Positions 36,997-46,061 of a stretch of 64,000 nucleotides of DNA are shown piece by piece; the stretch's first letter is position 1; each line of letters begins with the position of its first letter. The position numbers were made by a program, and so were the translations under genes. The stretch is from Chloranthus sessilifolius (taxonomy: Eukaryota > Streptophyta > Magnoliopsida > Chloranthales > Chloranthaceae). Location: NCBI GenBank assembly GCA_021018995.1, contig CM037596.1, forward strand, positions 104,205,416 through 104,269,415, in the 5' to 3' direction. The notes under the pieces were generated by a model that saw nothing but the letters and a program-made list of their open reading frames with translations, made no database searches and was not told where the DNA came from.

Positions 36997-39575
36997 GAGG
37001 AGAAGAAGGAAGAAAGGTAGCCGAGAAAGGGAAAAATAGGTACGTCCTTTTTTTTTTTTTTTTTTTTAGGTAACAAAGGTAAAAAAAAAAAAAATGGAGG
37101 AGAGATTGAGAGAAGAAAGAAAAAACAAAGGGGTTTTTTATTTTGCAAATATTGGGTTTAAACCCTATTAAAAAAAAGAAAGGAAAACAAATGATTTTTT
37201 TTTTTTTTTTTTGTTTTTGTAAAAACTGGGTTTAAACCTGGGTTTAAACCCTATTTTTTTTTTTTTTTTGTAAAAACTGGGTTTAAACCCTATTTTATTT
37301 TTTTGCAAAAATCGGGTTTAAACCCTATTAAAAAGAGAAAGGAAAAAAAAAAATATTTTTTTTTAATAAAAACTGGGTTTAAATTTTAAAAACTCAAATA
37401 TACTATCTCGGTTTTTTTAAAAATTGGGTTTTTTTAAAAACTCAAATATACTATCTCGGTTTAAATTTTAAAATTTAAAATTTGGGTTTTTTTTAACAAA
37501 AATTGGGTTTAGTTATTAAAAAAATTTCAAAACTCAAATATACTATCTCGGCCGATAATTTGAAATTTGAAATTATCGGCCGATAATTTGAAAATTGAAA
37601 TTATCGGCCGATAATTTAAAATTTTGGCCGATAATTTGAAAATTCCAGTGGGGGGATGGTTTTTTATGGTTCTCCGTTTCGGTTTGGACTGAAATCGAGA
37701 TTTTGATCCATGCTGTGGAACCAAAGTAAGATTCAAAATTTTGTAAGGAGAATGGGCACTAATGCCAGGTTTCACACTTTCGGTACTTCAGATTTTGAAT
37801 GCCCGCATTAATTTTAACTAGTTTTATATTATGTTTAATTATTAATCGTAGGCAATTTTGATAGACAATTTTGAAGGCAGATTACGTGGCCTGACATGAC
37901 TGGCAGCACTCCTCGTGCTCACTGTACATGTAGCCAGTCACGTCGCACCACATACGCTCCACATACGCTGCATGTAAAATTGTCTATCAAAAAACTGCCT
38001 AAGAATGCCAACTCTCAATTAATTAACCTAAAATAACAAGTGTTTTGAAATAGGGCCTTTTAGAAAACAATGCTTACTTCAGATAGGGATGCAAGTTTAA
38101 AACCGAACACCGCAAATCGACACAAATCGAATCGAACTGAAATCGGTTAGGTTTTCGATTTGGGGAGCTGGAAACTGAAAATCAAGGGGATAGGTTGAGT
38201 AAACCGATCTCTTAATGGGCTTAAACTGGCTCGAATCCGATCCGAACCGGCCCAAACCAACCCGAATCAGTGATACCAAACCGAAAGCAAACTGAACCGA
38301 CCCGAACCGGCGTTAATCGGTGGCGACTGACTAGTCTATACTGATAGGTGACCGGTGTCTACTTGTTGACTGCTTTGAATCCGACGATGCAGATTGTTTT
38401 TCATCCCAATCTTTCACATAATGAATCTTGAGATCATGCTCTTACCATCTACCGATGGTTTTTAATTTTACATGAACGATTTGGATCGGTGTAAGTTAAT
38501 GTCAAGTGTATGGTACAGATGGCGTGACTACCATCCTCTATGCATTTGTAATACATGACACTAACTCTCTACTATAAATTAAAACATTAGCAGTCCTAAT
38601 TCACTACAGTTTTCAGTTGGCAAAAAATCTACCTCTGATTGATAACTTCTCCTCTTCTTCAAACTTTGCTATTTGTTTTCAGTTGTCCAGAAATCTGCCT
38701 ATGATGTTCATCTCTTCCTCTTGTCCTTTTTAAACTCTGCTATTTTACAAAGCTGGGAGCCACGGAGAACTCAGCCGAGAGGAGGCTGAGGAAGAAAGAG
38801 GCAGAGGTAGAGAAAGCAGCACCGCCGATACGGCAGAATGCTCAAGTGAACACAAACCGACCAAGCCAAATCGAACCGAACCAAAGACTGAAAAAACCGA
38901 TTTCGATTTTATTTTTTCTTCAAATCAGTACATCGACGAGTGATCGGGCTAAACCCGAATCGACCGAACCAAACCAAACACTGAAAAAAATCGGTTTCGG
39001 TTTGGAGTTTGCTTCAAATCGGTACACAGAACTAAATCGAAACATATTTCTGTTCGATTTCGATTTGGAGTGTACCGAACCGACCACCGAAAAAATCGGA
39101 CTCGGCTCATGTCCAAACTTTTTGGGTCGTACCTCATCATCTTTTGGCAACTTGCCGTGGCATCCAATGTTTTTTGTTAGACCATTCTAATAGTCTAAAA
39201 CTTGTTGAAAAACATCTTGAAAGGAGGCAATATTTGTCTAATTTTCTCTAAATTTCTAAACTAGCTGATTCACCTGTGCATCTCAAAAAAAAAAAAAAAA
39301 AAAGCTGATTCACCTGTGGAGGCAGCTCTGAAGGGATCACCACCGGAGTTGTTAACGATGAGAGATACTGCTGAAGCTTTGGTGGTGTTATTGAAATCTG
39401 CTACTGCGATTTCGATGGCCGTCTTTTGCTCTTTTCCGATACGGGTATCGACATCGATAATTGCAACTATGTGACGGTTGGTTTCGGTATTGTTTTTGGC
39501 TAATACAGGTAACCTGAGGGAGAAGGTTAGTGAGAGAAAAATAAAGTAGGAAAAGTATGAAAAGAAGTGAGCCAT
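25280..39575 (-). CDS. Glutamate receptor-like cation channel (plant GLR), five exons
   Basis: Plant GLRs are amino-acid-gated, calcium-permeable channels of the plasma membrane or endomembranes. Joined exons on the minus strand: 39575-39314, 35924-34690, 32013-31704, 28745-28348, 25771-25280, giving 2697 nt (898 residues), usual for the family. All four introns have GT..AG ends and phases fit. Domains: signal peptide (about 1-26), ANF-type ligand-binding lobe (about 35-380), S1 (KIGVPGNCPFPQF to DDLVKQVYLK), M1 (about 552-572), pore loop (GTMLSFTFSTLFFVH), M3 with the SYTASLTS gate motif (628-635), S2, M4 (about 791-811), cytosolic tail. No stop or frameshift seen. The five-exon layout fits clade II-type GLRs; that clade call is an inference. 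Confidence 0.93.
26088..26560 (-). mobile_element. TRIM in GLR intron 4
   Basis: Minus strand LTRs: 26560-26473 (TGTTAAAGTTTAATCCCACA..) and 26368-26088 (TGTTGAAGTTTAGTCCCAGA..), both ending TTATCA; the second is about 116 bp once the inserted MITE is discounted. A decayed primer site TTGTGTTATAGC follows the first, and GTGTGGGGCA precedes the second. Same family as 24812-25096. Confidence 0.75.
26146..26307. mobile_element. CACTA-type MITE, 162 bp, nested in the TRIM
   Basis: CATTACAAAAAAAAAAGACT at the left and CTTACTTTTGTAGTG at the right; 3-bp duplication aaa on both sides. Same family and length as 14025-14185. Confidence 0.8.
26876..27190. mobile_element. hAT-like repeat in GLR intron 4
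   Basis: Starts TACCTGTCAAGTGG, ends CACTGATAGCCCTAAA, with degenerate CGACCCGACC/GGGTCGGG sequence. Related to 25841-26656. Confidence 0.45.
27255..27540. mobile_element. Long-TIR MITE (family B), copy 4
   Basis: GCTGCTTTGAATCTGATCATGG at the left, with GGGATGTATACCATGTAAAAT and GTGTGAAATATTGGA inverted at the right. Confidence 0.55.
27597..27790 (+). mobile_element. tRNA-derived SINE in GLR intron 4 (antisense to the gene)
   Basis: A-box-like TGGCGTGTTGGTAGTA, B-box-like GATTTGAGTTAGAATCC (27632-27648), about 190 bp, A-rich tail AAAACAAAAATAG. Confidence 0.6.
27915..28240. mobile_element. Long-TIR MITE (family B), copy 5
   Basis: CGATGGATCTTGAGATCAC at the left pairs with GATCACTAGATCCATCG at the right; a (TA)n tract lies at 28157-28177. 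Confidence 0.6.
28348..28745 (-). CDS. GLR exon 4: M3 gate and S2
   Basis: 398 nt, residues 603-735. Acceptor GATGCAG|GGGAG completes HREKLRSN. M3 ends in TSSYTASLTSMLT, the plant counterpart of the animal SYTANLAAF gate; S2 runs to SEGFGF. Donor GGCTTT|GTAAGT, phase 0. Confidence 0.92.
28930..29325. mobile_element. Probable fold-back MITE in GLR intron 3
   Basis: AACTTGCACACGAGATTTG at the left is mirrored by decayed TTCTTTGCAAGTTGTAG at the right; internal blocks resemble the 30378-30767 family. Confidence 0.4.
29405..29625. mobile_element. Long-TIR MITE (family B), partial copy 6
   Basis: Carries AATCTTTCATGCAATAGACC and ATGATACATCCCCAAAAGTG; the right terminal region is missing. Confidence 0.5.
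29819..29861. repeat. (TA)n microsatellite in intron 3
   Basis: Uninterrupted TA repeat of about 43 bp; the target of the adjoining MITE. Confidence 0.95.
29862..30249. mobile_element. MITE of 388 bp inserted in a (TA)n tract
   Basis: Inverted ends GGAAAAGGCCTCCGTCCTC and GAGGACCTAACCGGCTCCC, then GGAGGACGGTCACTGTCCTC mirrored by GAGGACGGTGACCGTCCTCC. TATATATA is present on both sides. Contains inverted CACGTGG words. Confidence 0.75.
30378..30767. mobile_element. Mutator-like fold-back MITE (family A), 390 bp
   Basis: Ends GGGAGTCATAATTACTTGC and GCAAGTAATGGCTCCC continue as a long inverted repeat (about 150 bp per arm). Flanks atgttttaa and atgttttat match at 8 of 9 positions, the 9-bp duplication size of Mutator-like elements. 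Siblings at 36318 and 46062. Confidence 0.85.
30828..31303. mobile_element. Harbinger-like MITE in intron 3
   Basis: GGGCTCGTTTGGATATTTT at the left and CCCTATCCAAAAAAGGCC at the right are inverted. Internal GA-rich stretch near 31025-31090. Confidence 0.5.
31704..32013 (-). CDS. GLR exon 3: S1 end, M1 and pore loop
   Basis: 310 nt, residues 500-603. Begins NYDAVVGDIAILAKRSRYVQ, the canonical GLR sequence with the conserved Arg; includes FSQPYVESGLTMLVP, M1 (ALWTVTGATFIYTAIVVWF) and pore segment. Donor CACA|GTGAGT, phase 1. Confidence 0.92.
32050..32450. repeat. Degenerate GGGTCGGGTTGGG-type repeat with (TA)n in intron 2
   Basis: GTCGGGTCAGGTCAGG and GGCCCGGCCC-rich sequence of the hAT-like family seen in intron 4, split by a (TA)n tract at 32155-32214. 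Confidence 0.5.
32155..32214. repeat. (TA)n microsatellite in intron 2
   Basis: About 60 bp of uninterrupted TA. Confidence 0.95.
32480..32745. mobile_element. Long-TIR MITE (family B), copy 7
   Basis: GGAACACATCTCCAAAAGTG and CCATGATCTCAAAATTTATTG with CTTCGGATTCAAGGTGGTCAA at the right end. Confidence 0.5.
33330..34370. repeat. A/T-only low-complexity block in GLR intron 2
   Basis: About 1 kb composed almost only of AAAATAAAA-type sequence with very few G or C, interrupted by a GA tract at 34186-34209. It follows a Harbinger-like start (CCCTGTTTGGATAGAGGG, 33070) and is followed by (CT)n and (TA)n. Confidence 0.9.
34424..34479. repeat. (TA)n microsatellite in intron 2
   Basis: About 55 bp, some 210 bp from the exon 2 donor. 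Confidence 0.95.
34690..35924 (-). CDS. GLR exon 2: ANF receptor domain and S1 of the ligand-binding domain
   Basis: 1235 nt, residues 88-499. Acceptor TTCCACAG|CC joins exon 1 to give ..ASTAKELIDGQQVTV. Family marks include GPSTWQETALLADIG, WHRVIAIYEDNGYVG and VTGFSIEVFEEVVKALP. Donor TTAAAG|GTATGA, phase 0. Confidence 0.92.
36129..36203. repeat. (TA)n microsatellite in intron 1
   Basis: 75 bp of uninterrupted TA, about 200 bp upstream of the exon 2 acceptor in gene orientation. Confidence 0.95.
36318..36842. mobile_element. Mutator-like fold-back MITE (family A) with internal duplication
   Basis: GTACTTGCACTCGCTTTTTAAG at the left is mirrored by AAAATACATGTGCATGTATTG at the right. About 135 bp (TGATCTAAAGTTCATGATCT..) is repeated in tandem near 36425 and 36575, making this copy longer than the 390-bp sibling. 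Confidence 0.7.
37145..37385. repeat. Array of GGGTTTAAACCC palindromes in GLR intron 1
   Basis: Six full or partial copies of GGGTTTAAACCC(TA) separated by T- or A-rich spacers with recurring GTAAAAACT. Each copy looks like two plant telomere motifs joined head to head (GGGTTTA + AACCCTA). Confidence 0.85.
37386..37640. repeat. Direct and palindromic repeats (ATTATCGGCCGATAAT) in intron 1
   Basis: AAACTCAAATATACTATCTCGG occurs three times (near 37389, 37437 and 37530), followed by three or four copies of the palindrome ATTATCGGCCGATAAT or halves of it. Confidence 0.85.
38086..38345. mobile_element. AACCGAA-rich hAT-like repeat, partial, in intron 1
   Basis: Starts ATAGGGATGCAAGTTTAAAACC, same left end as 14809, then CGAACCGGCCCAAACC-type degenerate sequence. 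Right terminus not found. Confidence 0.5.
38365..38500. mobile_element. Long-TIR MITE (family B), half copy 8, in intron 1
   Basis: TTGACTGCTTTGAATCCGACG and ATCTTTCACATAATGAATCTTG are the left arm of family B; the right arm is absent. Confidence 0.5.
38840..39110. repeat. AACCGAACC-rich degenerate repeat in intron 1
   Basis: Imperfect direct repeats of about 70-80 bp with CCGAACCAAA..CTGAAAAAA..CGGTTTCGG. Related to the 14809 and 45353 elements. ORFs across it are by-products of the repeat. Confidence 0.6.
39314..39575 (-). CDS. GLR exon 1: signal peptide and start of amino-terminal domain
   Basis: 262 nt, residues 1-87. ATG in a good context (AAGATGGC). A hydrophobic leader (YFIFLSLTFSLRLPVLA) is followed by HIVAIIDVDTRIGKEQKTAI, the usual first strand and helix of GLR receptors. 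Donor CACAG|GTGAAT. Confidence 0.9.
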
Positions 39576-40835
39576 CTTAACCCATTATTGAGATGATTTG
39601 ATATGATATTTTAGGGGTATGTTTGTTTGATAGTCATACATGGAGATGAAGTGACGGTCGTCTTGGGATATATGAGAACACTTTCCACCACATATTTTAA
39701 TAGAAATCTTTCTGTCATTATACGGAGCTACACACTCCTATTAAAACGTACTAAGTTATGTAAAAAATTAAAAGCAAATAATAATATAGTATAATGGCTC
39801 ATGACCGAAGTTGATCTACTACCACTAAATTAGAATGGGCAGCTCTATGTGCGGCCCACACGTTCTCTTAAAGTGCCTACTTCTCAGACCCTTTGAATAC
39901 CATTAATTACTTCGGATAAGATGATAGAGATTGTATTTTACCCCAATCCCCCACAAACTAGATCTTGAGATTATGGGTCACTTATCAGACAGTTAGTTTT
40001 TGATTCAAAGTAACACAAATCTCCAAAAAATTGGCCGTAAAATCACGTTTGAGCGTGAAGTGTGCCATATGATTGAAGATTTATTTCTGGGGATTTGTGA
40101 CACATGGAATCAACATCTGATTGTTTGATAGGTGTGTAATGATCTCGAGATCTATTATGTGGAATATGGAAGTGAAAAACGATCTCCACCTTCTGATTCA
40201 AAGGAATTACTGGTTTTCAAGGTATCTCGGATGTGGGCTCTTTCAGAGTACGTGTGAGCATAGAGCTACCCAATTAGAATTTGTTATCTCACACCATTAA
40301 AGTGTGGTTTTCTAATATGCCATATAATACCGATTTATGATCAATCTAAATGGTTCAGGTGGCAATCCATCATTAGAAAATGTTATAGCCAAATAATCAT
40401 GTCCATAAGTGGATGTGAACTATTTGATAGGCGAGTTTGAATATCACCCATTAAAACTACACACAACGGTTGATATTAGAGTGCACAGACCGGATGGTTA
40501 AAACCTCTGAAACTATTTAATTTTTGGGTCCACTGCCTTTCAAGTTATGATCTATCACTTTGATGGTGTGGATCATAGCATACTGCAAATTGTAATTAAT
40601 GCTCCCGAGGCACCTTACAATGACCTCGTTCTCTTAGGATGATGATGACCACTCCAATGGTAGTACTTAGCCGTTGTTCAGAGGGTTTTTTTTATTTTTC
40701 CCTTATGTATTACTGTATCATTTATGCCTTTTTTAAAAAATTAAGCCAATTTTGTTGCAATAGCGTTCTTGAATATATCATTTGGTTTTTTATATATGAA
40801 AGTATTTTATTTTGGCATTAATGCTCTCAGTCGAG
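39576..40835. other. 5' flank of the GLR gene
   Basis: This contains the expected promoter of the GLR gene. No convincing TATA box or initiator is visible. A family B MITE lies at 39893-40215, about 320-640 bp upstream of the start codon. Remaining sequence (40216-40835) shows no recognisable feature. Confidence 0.5.
39893..40215. mobile_element. Long-TIR MITE (family B), copy 9, upstream of the GLR start
   Basis: CTTTGAATACCATTAATTACT at the left pairs with ATTCAAAGGAATTACTGG at the right; inner CTAGATCTTGAGATTATGG pairs with TAATGATCTCGAGATCTA. Confidence 0.7.
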
Positions 40836-40857
40836 TGTTATTGTGGCTGTAACTTGT

Positions 40858-41081
40858 GAAGTCGCTCGAGCGTGAACCAAGTCCGCTCGAGGAAGGTGAG
40901 CACTCAACAAAAATGAACTTATGGGTGTAAGTTGCTCAAGTGAGTTTGGTTCTCGATCGAGCGACCGACCGACTATTCAAAGGGGCGTTTAACTCACTCG
41001 AGCGACCAACACACTATTCAAAGGGGCATTTTCTCGGGTTTTAGTCGCTCGAGCGACTTTAGTTGTCACTCGAGCGACCTG
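40858..41081. repeat. Array of GTCGCTCGAGCGAC palindromes in the copia LTR
   Basis: One full copy (41043-41056) and at least five partial copies (GTCGCTCGAGCG, CCGCTCGAGG, CTCGATCGAGCGAC, CACTCGAGCGAC twice) upstream of the TATA box. Confidence 0.85.
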
Positions 41082-41153
41082 CGACATCCAAGTTACGTGT
41101 AGACTCTGTATTTGGCAAATTTCTCTTGGGTTAGAAGTAGGATTCTAGACTTC

Positions 41154-41162
41154 TATATAAAG
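41154..41162 (+). promoter_or_regulatory. TATA box in the copia LTR
   Basis: TATATAAAG, with the palindrome array 75-300 bp upstream and the LTR end 280 bp downstream. Confidence 0.7.
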
Positions 41163-41445
41163 GGAAAACTCATGGACGATTTGTAAGGTTGAGATATCAT
41201 TGTAAAGCTTTGAAAAACCTATCTAGGATTTTGAGAAAAAGAGCTTTGGTGAGGTTGAGTCTTCTTATATTCTTGTGTGAACATTAATATAGTGGATTAC
41301 CGTTGCCCGTGGATATAGGCATATTGCCGAACCACATAAATATTGTGTCTTGTGTGTTTGTGGTTTATTTTCTTTTGTTTTGTGTTCTTATTTGATCGTT
41401 CATCATGAGATCGTTGGTTAATTTGTGAGCTTCCGCATAACAAAT

Positions 41446-41457
41446 TGGTATAAGAGA
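41446..41457 (+). other. Primer-binding site of the copia element
   Basis: TGGTATAAGAGA, close to the tRNA-Met complement TGGTATCAGAGC, four bases after the LTR. Confidence 0.8.
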
Positions 41458-41484
41458 TATTAGGCTTCTGTTTTTTTATCGAAG

Positions 41485-44400
41485 ATGGCATTGAAGTCCG
41501 CAAAGGTTTCGAACGCGAGGTTCGAGGTTGAGAAATTCAACGGGAAGATCAATTTCAGTTTGTGGCAAGTACAAGTCCAGAATATCTTGATTCAACAAGG
41601 GCTACACAAGGCATTGAAAGGCCTTTCGGGTTAGCCGACGGATATGTCCAATAGTGATTGAGAAGAATTCGAACTTCAAGCATGTAGTACGATTTGGCTA
41701 TGTCTAGCGAAGGAGATTACATACAATGAGAACTCGGCGGTCTCGCTGTGGGCTAAATTGGAAAGTCTCTATATGGCGAAATCTATGACGAGTCGTCTAT
41801 ATCTTAAGAAGCAACTGTACAAGTTGCACATGAAGGCAGATATTTCCCTCAGCGAACACCTTAATGAATTCAATAGAATAATATCTGAATTATTAAATAT
41901 TGGAGAAGAGGTTAAGGATGAAGACAAAGCACTATTGGTTTTGTCTTCCCTCCCTGATTCCTATGAGCACGTTGTTACTACGCTGCTCTACGGGAATGAT
42001 ACTATTAAACTCGAGTCAGTTACAACGGCATTACTTTGTAACGACATGAGAAAAAAAGGTTCGGATAGCGATACAAAAGCAGATCATTTCTTGATTAGGG
42101 GGAGAGCAGAGGACCATAAATCTGGAAAGGATAGATCAAAGTTCAGATCTAAATCCAAAAATAGAAAGATAGTAGAATGCTAAGAGTGTCACAAAATAGT
42201 TCACATTAGAAGACATTGTCCAGAATTACAAACAAAGAGGAATGATGCTCAGGATAAGAGGCAGAAAGAGGTCGTTGATGAGACTGGTATAGCCGAACAA
42301 GCTCCGAATGATGATGAAAATATATTGTCAGTGGTTTCAGATAAATAAGCGTAGAATGCATGAATACTTGAATCAGGGTGCTCCTACCATGTGTTCAAAT
42401 AGGGACTGGTTTATGTCTTATAAAACAATGGATGATGGAACAGTTTTAATGGGTAACAATATGGCCTGTGAAATAGTTGGAAATGAGAGTATCAGAATAA
42501 AGATGCACGATGAGGTTATAAGAACATTAATCGATGTACGCCATATTCCGAATCTGAAGAAGAACCTCATATCGCTTGATACACTAGACTACAATGGGCT
42601 TAAGTTTGTAGCTCAAGGTGGAGATTTGAGGGTGACAAAGGTATCTCTGGTTGTAATGAAAGTGAAAAAGGTTGGGAATCTTTACTTTCTATCAGGGAGT
42701 ATAGTGGCAGGTGGAGCAGCAATATTTACGTCAGATGATAGTAGTTTGTCCTTTACAAAATAATGGCACATGTGCCTAGGACACATGTCAGAAAGAGAGA
42801 TGACAAAGTTGAGCAAGCAGGGCTTGTTGAAAGGTGTAAAGGCCGAAAAAGTTAACTTTTGTGAGCATTGTGTCTTCGAAAAATAGTGTAGGGTTAAGTT
42901 CAACATAGCAGTTCATACTATAAAAGGCACACTGAATTTTATACATTCAGATATATGGGGGCCTTCAAAGGTCCCTTCTAATGGTAGTGTCAGGTACTTC
43001 ATCTCCTTCATCGATGATTATTCTCGGTATGTATGAATCTACATAATAAAGAGTAAGGATGAGGTGATGAAAATCTTTAAAAGATAGAAAATATTATTTG
43101 AGAACTAGACTGGAAGGAAGGTTAAGTGGTTGAGAACCGATAATGGTGGTGAGTACACCAGTGGATAGTTTCAGGACTTCTGTAAGGAGAACGGTATTGC
43201 TAGACACTTCGCAGTGGGGAATACACCGCAACAGAATGAGATAGATAAACGTATGAATAGAACTCTACTTGAAAAGGTAAGATGTATGTTATCCAATGCG
43301 AGATTGGGTAAAGAGTTCTGGGCCAAAGCAATCAGTATAGCGTGCTATCTAGTATACAGATAACCGTCTACAATAATAGAATGCAAGACTCCGATTGAGA
43401 TGTGGTCAAGGAAGCCTGCAGATTATAGTGCATTGAGGGTTTTTGGTTCTACAACTTATTATCATGTCAGAGATAGTAAAATTGACCCAAGGGCTAAGAA
43501 AGCGATTTTTATGGGGTATGCAAATGGTGTGAAAGGATACAGGTTATGGTGTTCTGAGCAGAATAAGGTTGTGATTAGCAGAGATATGACATTTTATGAA
43601 TCTGTTATGTGAACTTCTAACAAACAGATCATGAAAATTAGAGAAGAGGTGGCGGAAGATCAGTTTGAGGTGGAGTTAGAAACTCCTACAATTATTACAT
43701 CAAAGGAAAGTGTAGAAACAGTTGAGAGAGAACCAGAAAAATCCTTACCAGGTGGAAGACAAAAAGGAATGGTAGAGCACTAATTCGCTACGATTATGAG
43801 GATATGGTCATCTACGTGTTGACGTTAGATGGCAATGAGCCGTCTTTGTTCAAGGATACAATCAGTAGTAGATGTGTACGGGAATGGAAGACCACAATGA
43901 GTGAAGAGATGAATTCTCTTTACAATAATCAAACTTGGGAACTGACAGAGTTACCTAAGGGAAGGAGAGCGATTGGGTGCAAATAGGTTTATGAGAAGAA
44001 AGAGGGTTCTCCAGAAAATAGTGGTGCAAGGTATAAAGCACGGTTGGTAGCAAAAGGTTATGCGCAAAAGGAAGGTATTAATTACAATGAGGTGTTCTCA
44101 CCGGTTATGAAACACACTTCAATCTGATTTTCTTTTTCAATTGTAGAACAGTTAGACTTAGAGTTGAAGCAACTCGATGTGAAAACAACGTTTCTACACG
44201 GTGATCTGGAGGAGGAGATTTATATGTATCTTCTCTTGTATATTGATGACATGCTCATCGTTGTAAAGAGTATGGTGGAGATCAATAAGTTAAAATTTCA
44301 ACTTGACATGAAGTTTGAGATAAAGGATCTTGGAGTAGCGAGAAAGATTCTTGGGATGGAGATTCAGTTGGACATAAGGAATTGTTTCTGACACAGAAGA

Positions 44401-44963
44401 GTTATCTAAAGAAGGTACTCTCAGTGTTTGGGATGGAGAACTCAAAGGCTGTGAATATTCCATTAGCAGCTCACTTCCGTCTTTCGACTAGTATGTCTCC
44501 TACTATAGATGAGGAGCATGAGTCCATGACTCGTGTTCCTTGCCCGAAGACGATTGGTAACTTAATGTACGCTATGGTATGCACTCGACCAAAAATTTTA
44601 CAAGCCGTTAGTGTGGTTAGCATGTATATGGCTAATTCAGACAAGGAGCATTGACAGGCGGTGAAATGGATTATGAGATACATACGTGGTACCCAGGATG
44701 TCGGTTTGGTTTTTCGCAGAGGTACAGGTCATCAATTATGTGGATACGTAGATTCAAATTACTTGAGTGATTTGGATAAGCGTCGTTCTACAACGGGATA
44801 TGTGTTTAAGCTATCAGGAGCTCAGATTAGCTAGAGGTTGATGTTGCAAAAAATAGTGGCTTTGTCTACTACAGAGGCAAAGTATATGACATGAATAGAG
44901 GTAGTGAAAGAAGCATTGTGGCTTCAAGGCTTAGTTGGTGACTTGGGGATCACACAAGAAAGT
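41485..44963 (+). pseudogene. Ty1/copia gag-pol, decayed, with a reverse transcriptase deletion
   Basis: Start ATG at 41485 (MALKSAKVSNARF). Gag continues to 42183 (LYKLHMKADISLSEHLNEF), followed by a zinc knuckle (ECHKIVHIRRHCP) whose first Cys is lost to a stop. Then protease region (42308-42763), GAG-pre-integrase (MCLGHMSEREMTKLSKQG), integrase (HSDIWGPSKVPSNG; RTDNGGEYTSG; HFAVGNTPQQNEIDKRMN), reverse transcriptase ([56 protein letters not shown]) and RNase H (STTGYVFKLSGAQIS; ALSTTEAKYM). After EEIYM the sequence jumps to LLLYIDDMLIV, so roughly 100 residues of the polymerase core are missing. Many stops. No 3' LTR follows. Confidence 0.9.
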
Positions 44964-45352
44964 GCCGAAACGTATGAGGGTTTTCGTGTTGTCCTTCTAC
45001 AAGTCGTATTATAAATAAAACACTATCCACTATATTCTATCTTGCATAGATTGATAGCCCTAAAATTTATATGAAATCCAAGTTTGACTGATATACCGCT
45101 AATTAAATAATATGTTTATGGTCGTAGCACAAACAACATTTTAACCGATTCTGAGCTTTTATGAGATAAACTTAAGAATAATATGATTATGTGCTTTTCT
45201 GGGAAAAATCAGGAATCAGAGTGACTTAAGAAGGTATATGAGAAAAGCCAGGAATCTGAATCGGAATATGTCAGGAATCAGCAAGAATCATAGTTTTCAG
45301 TTTTCTGAGAAAAGCCAGGAAACACCCGAACAAGACCTTAGTGAGGAGTACG
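44964..45352. other. Unassigned sequence after the copia fragment
   Basis: No gene or repeat recognised. A polypurine tract and 3' LTR of the copia element would be expected here and are not seen. Confidence 0.5.
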
Positions 45353-45765
45353 GATGCAAGCTTTGCATTGAATCCTAAAACCAAATAAAAAATCGAGCGA
45401 ACTGAATTGGCCCAAAAACCAACTCAGACCGATCCAAATCGAACTAATTCCGGTTTGGTTTCAATTTAGGGTAGCAAAACGGAAAATCAAGGGGATGTGA
45501 AAACCAAAAAAACTGAAGAAAAATCGAAAAAAACACAAAAAAACCGCAAAGATAGTTTGTAAAAGTAAAAAAATATTAAAAATACTGAAACCGAACCGAA
45601 CAAAAAAAAATCGAAATATTTTGGTTTTGGATTCAAACAAAAAAAAATGCCAAACCGAATCGAAATCGATTCATTTATGTTCGATTTCGGTTCAGGCCAA
45701 ACCGAACCGAAAACTGGAAGAATCGGTATCAGTTCGGTTCGGTACACCGAACTTGCATCCCTAGC
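45353..45765. mobile_element. hAT-like non-autonomous element (TAGGGATGCAAG family)
   Basis: Left TACGGATGCAAG, right GTACACCGAACTTGCATCCCTA; degenerate AACCGAACCGAAA inside. Same family as 14809-15235. Confidence 0.65.
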
Positions 45766-46061
45766 ATAGTGACAAATTTTGTTTTCGGTAATATTTCGGT
45801 AGGGATGATCATTTCGGATAATTTTCGGGAAAAATTCGAAAAAATTTCACGAAAATTTTGGGAAGTACAAATAATATGCATTAAAAATTATATTTAATAT
45901 TTTAAAAAATATCATTTATGATTTAAAAATTGGTTAAAATTAAAAAAAATCATTAATTTAGGCAAATTTTCGTTATTTTCCATGCAATTAATGAAAATTG
46001 GTGATTTCAGAGAAATAATCAAAACTTCGTTGAAAGTTTCGTCCAACCCCTATTTGGTTTA
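45766..46061. other. Degenerate TTTCGG-rich sequence
   Basis: AATTTTCGGGAAAAATTCG-like repeats resembling 35940-36110 and 57560-57720. No gene. Confidence 0.5.

Larger units (their letters stand above)
40836..41442 (+). mobile_element. 5' LTR of a Ty1/copia element
   Basis: Begins TGTTATTGTGGCTG (start is the least certain boundary) and ends CGCATAACA, immediately before a tRNA-Met-like primer site. Contains a clear TATA box and an array of CTCGAG palindromes. About 607 bp. Confidence 0.7.

Noticed and set aside
37145..37385. Interstitial telomere tract
   Set aside because: No run of consecutive TTTAGGG units; only isolated head-to-head pairs.
37527..37775. Minus-strand ORF with repeated Ile-Phe-Lys-Leu-Ser motifs
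   Set aside because: By-product of the palindrome repeats in GLR intron 1.
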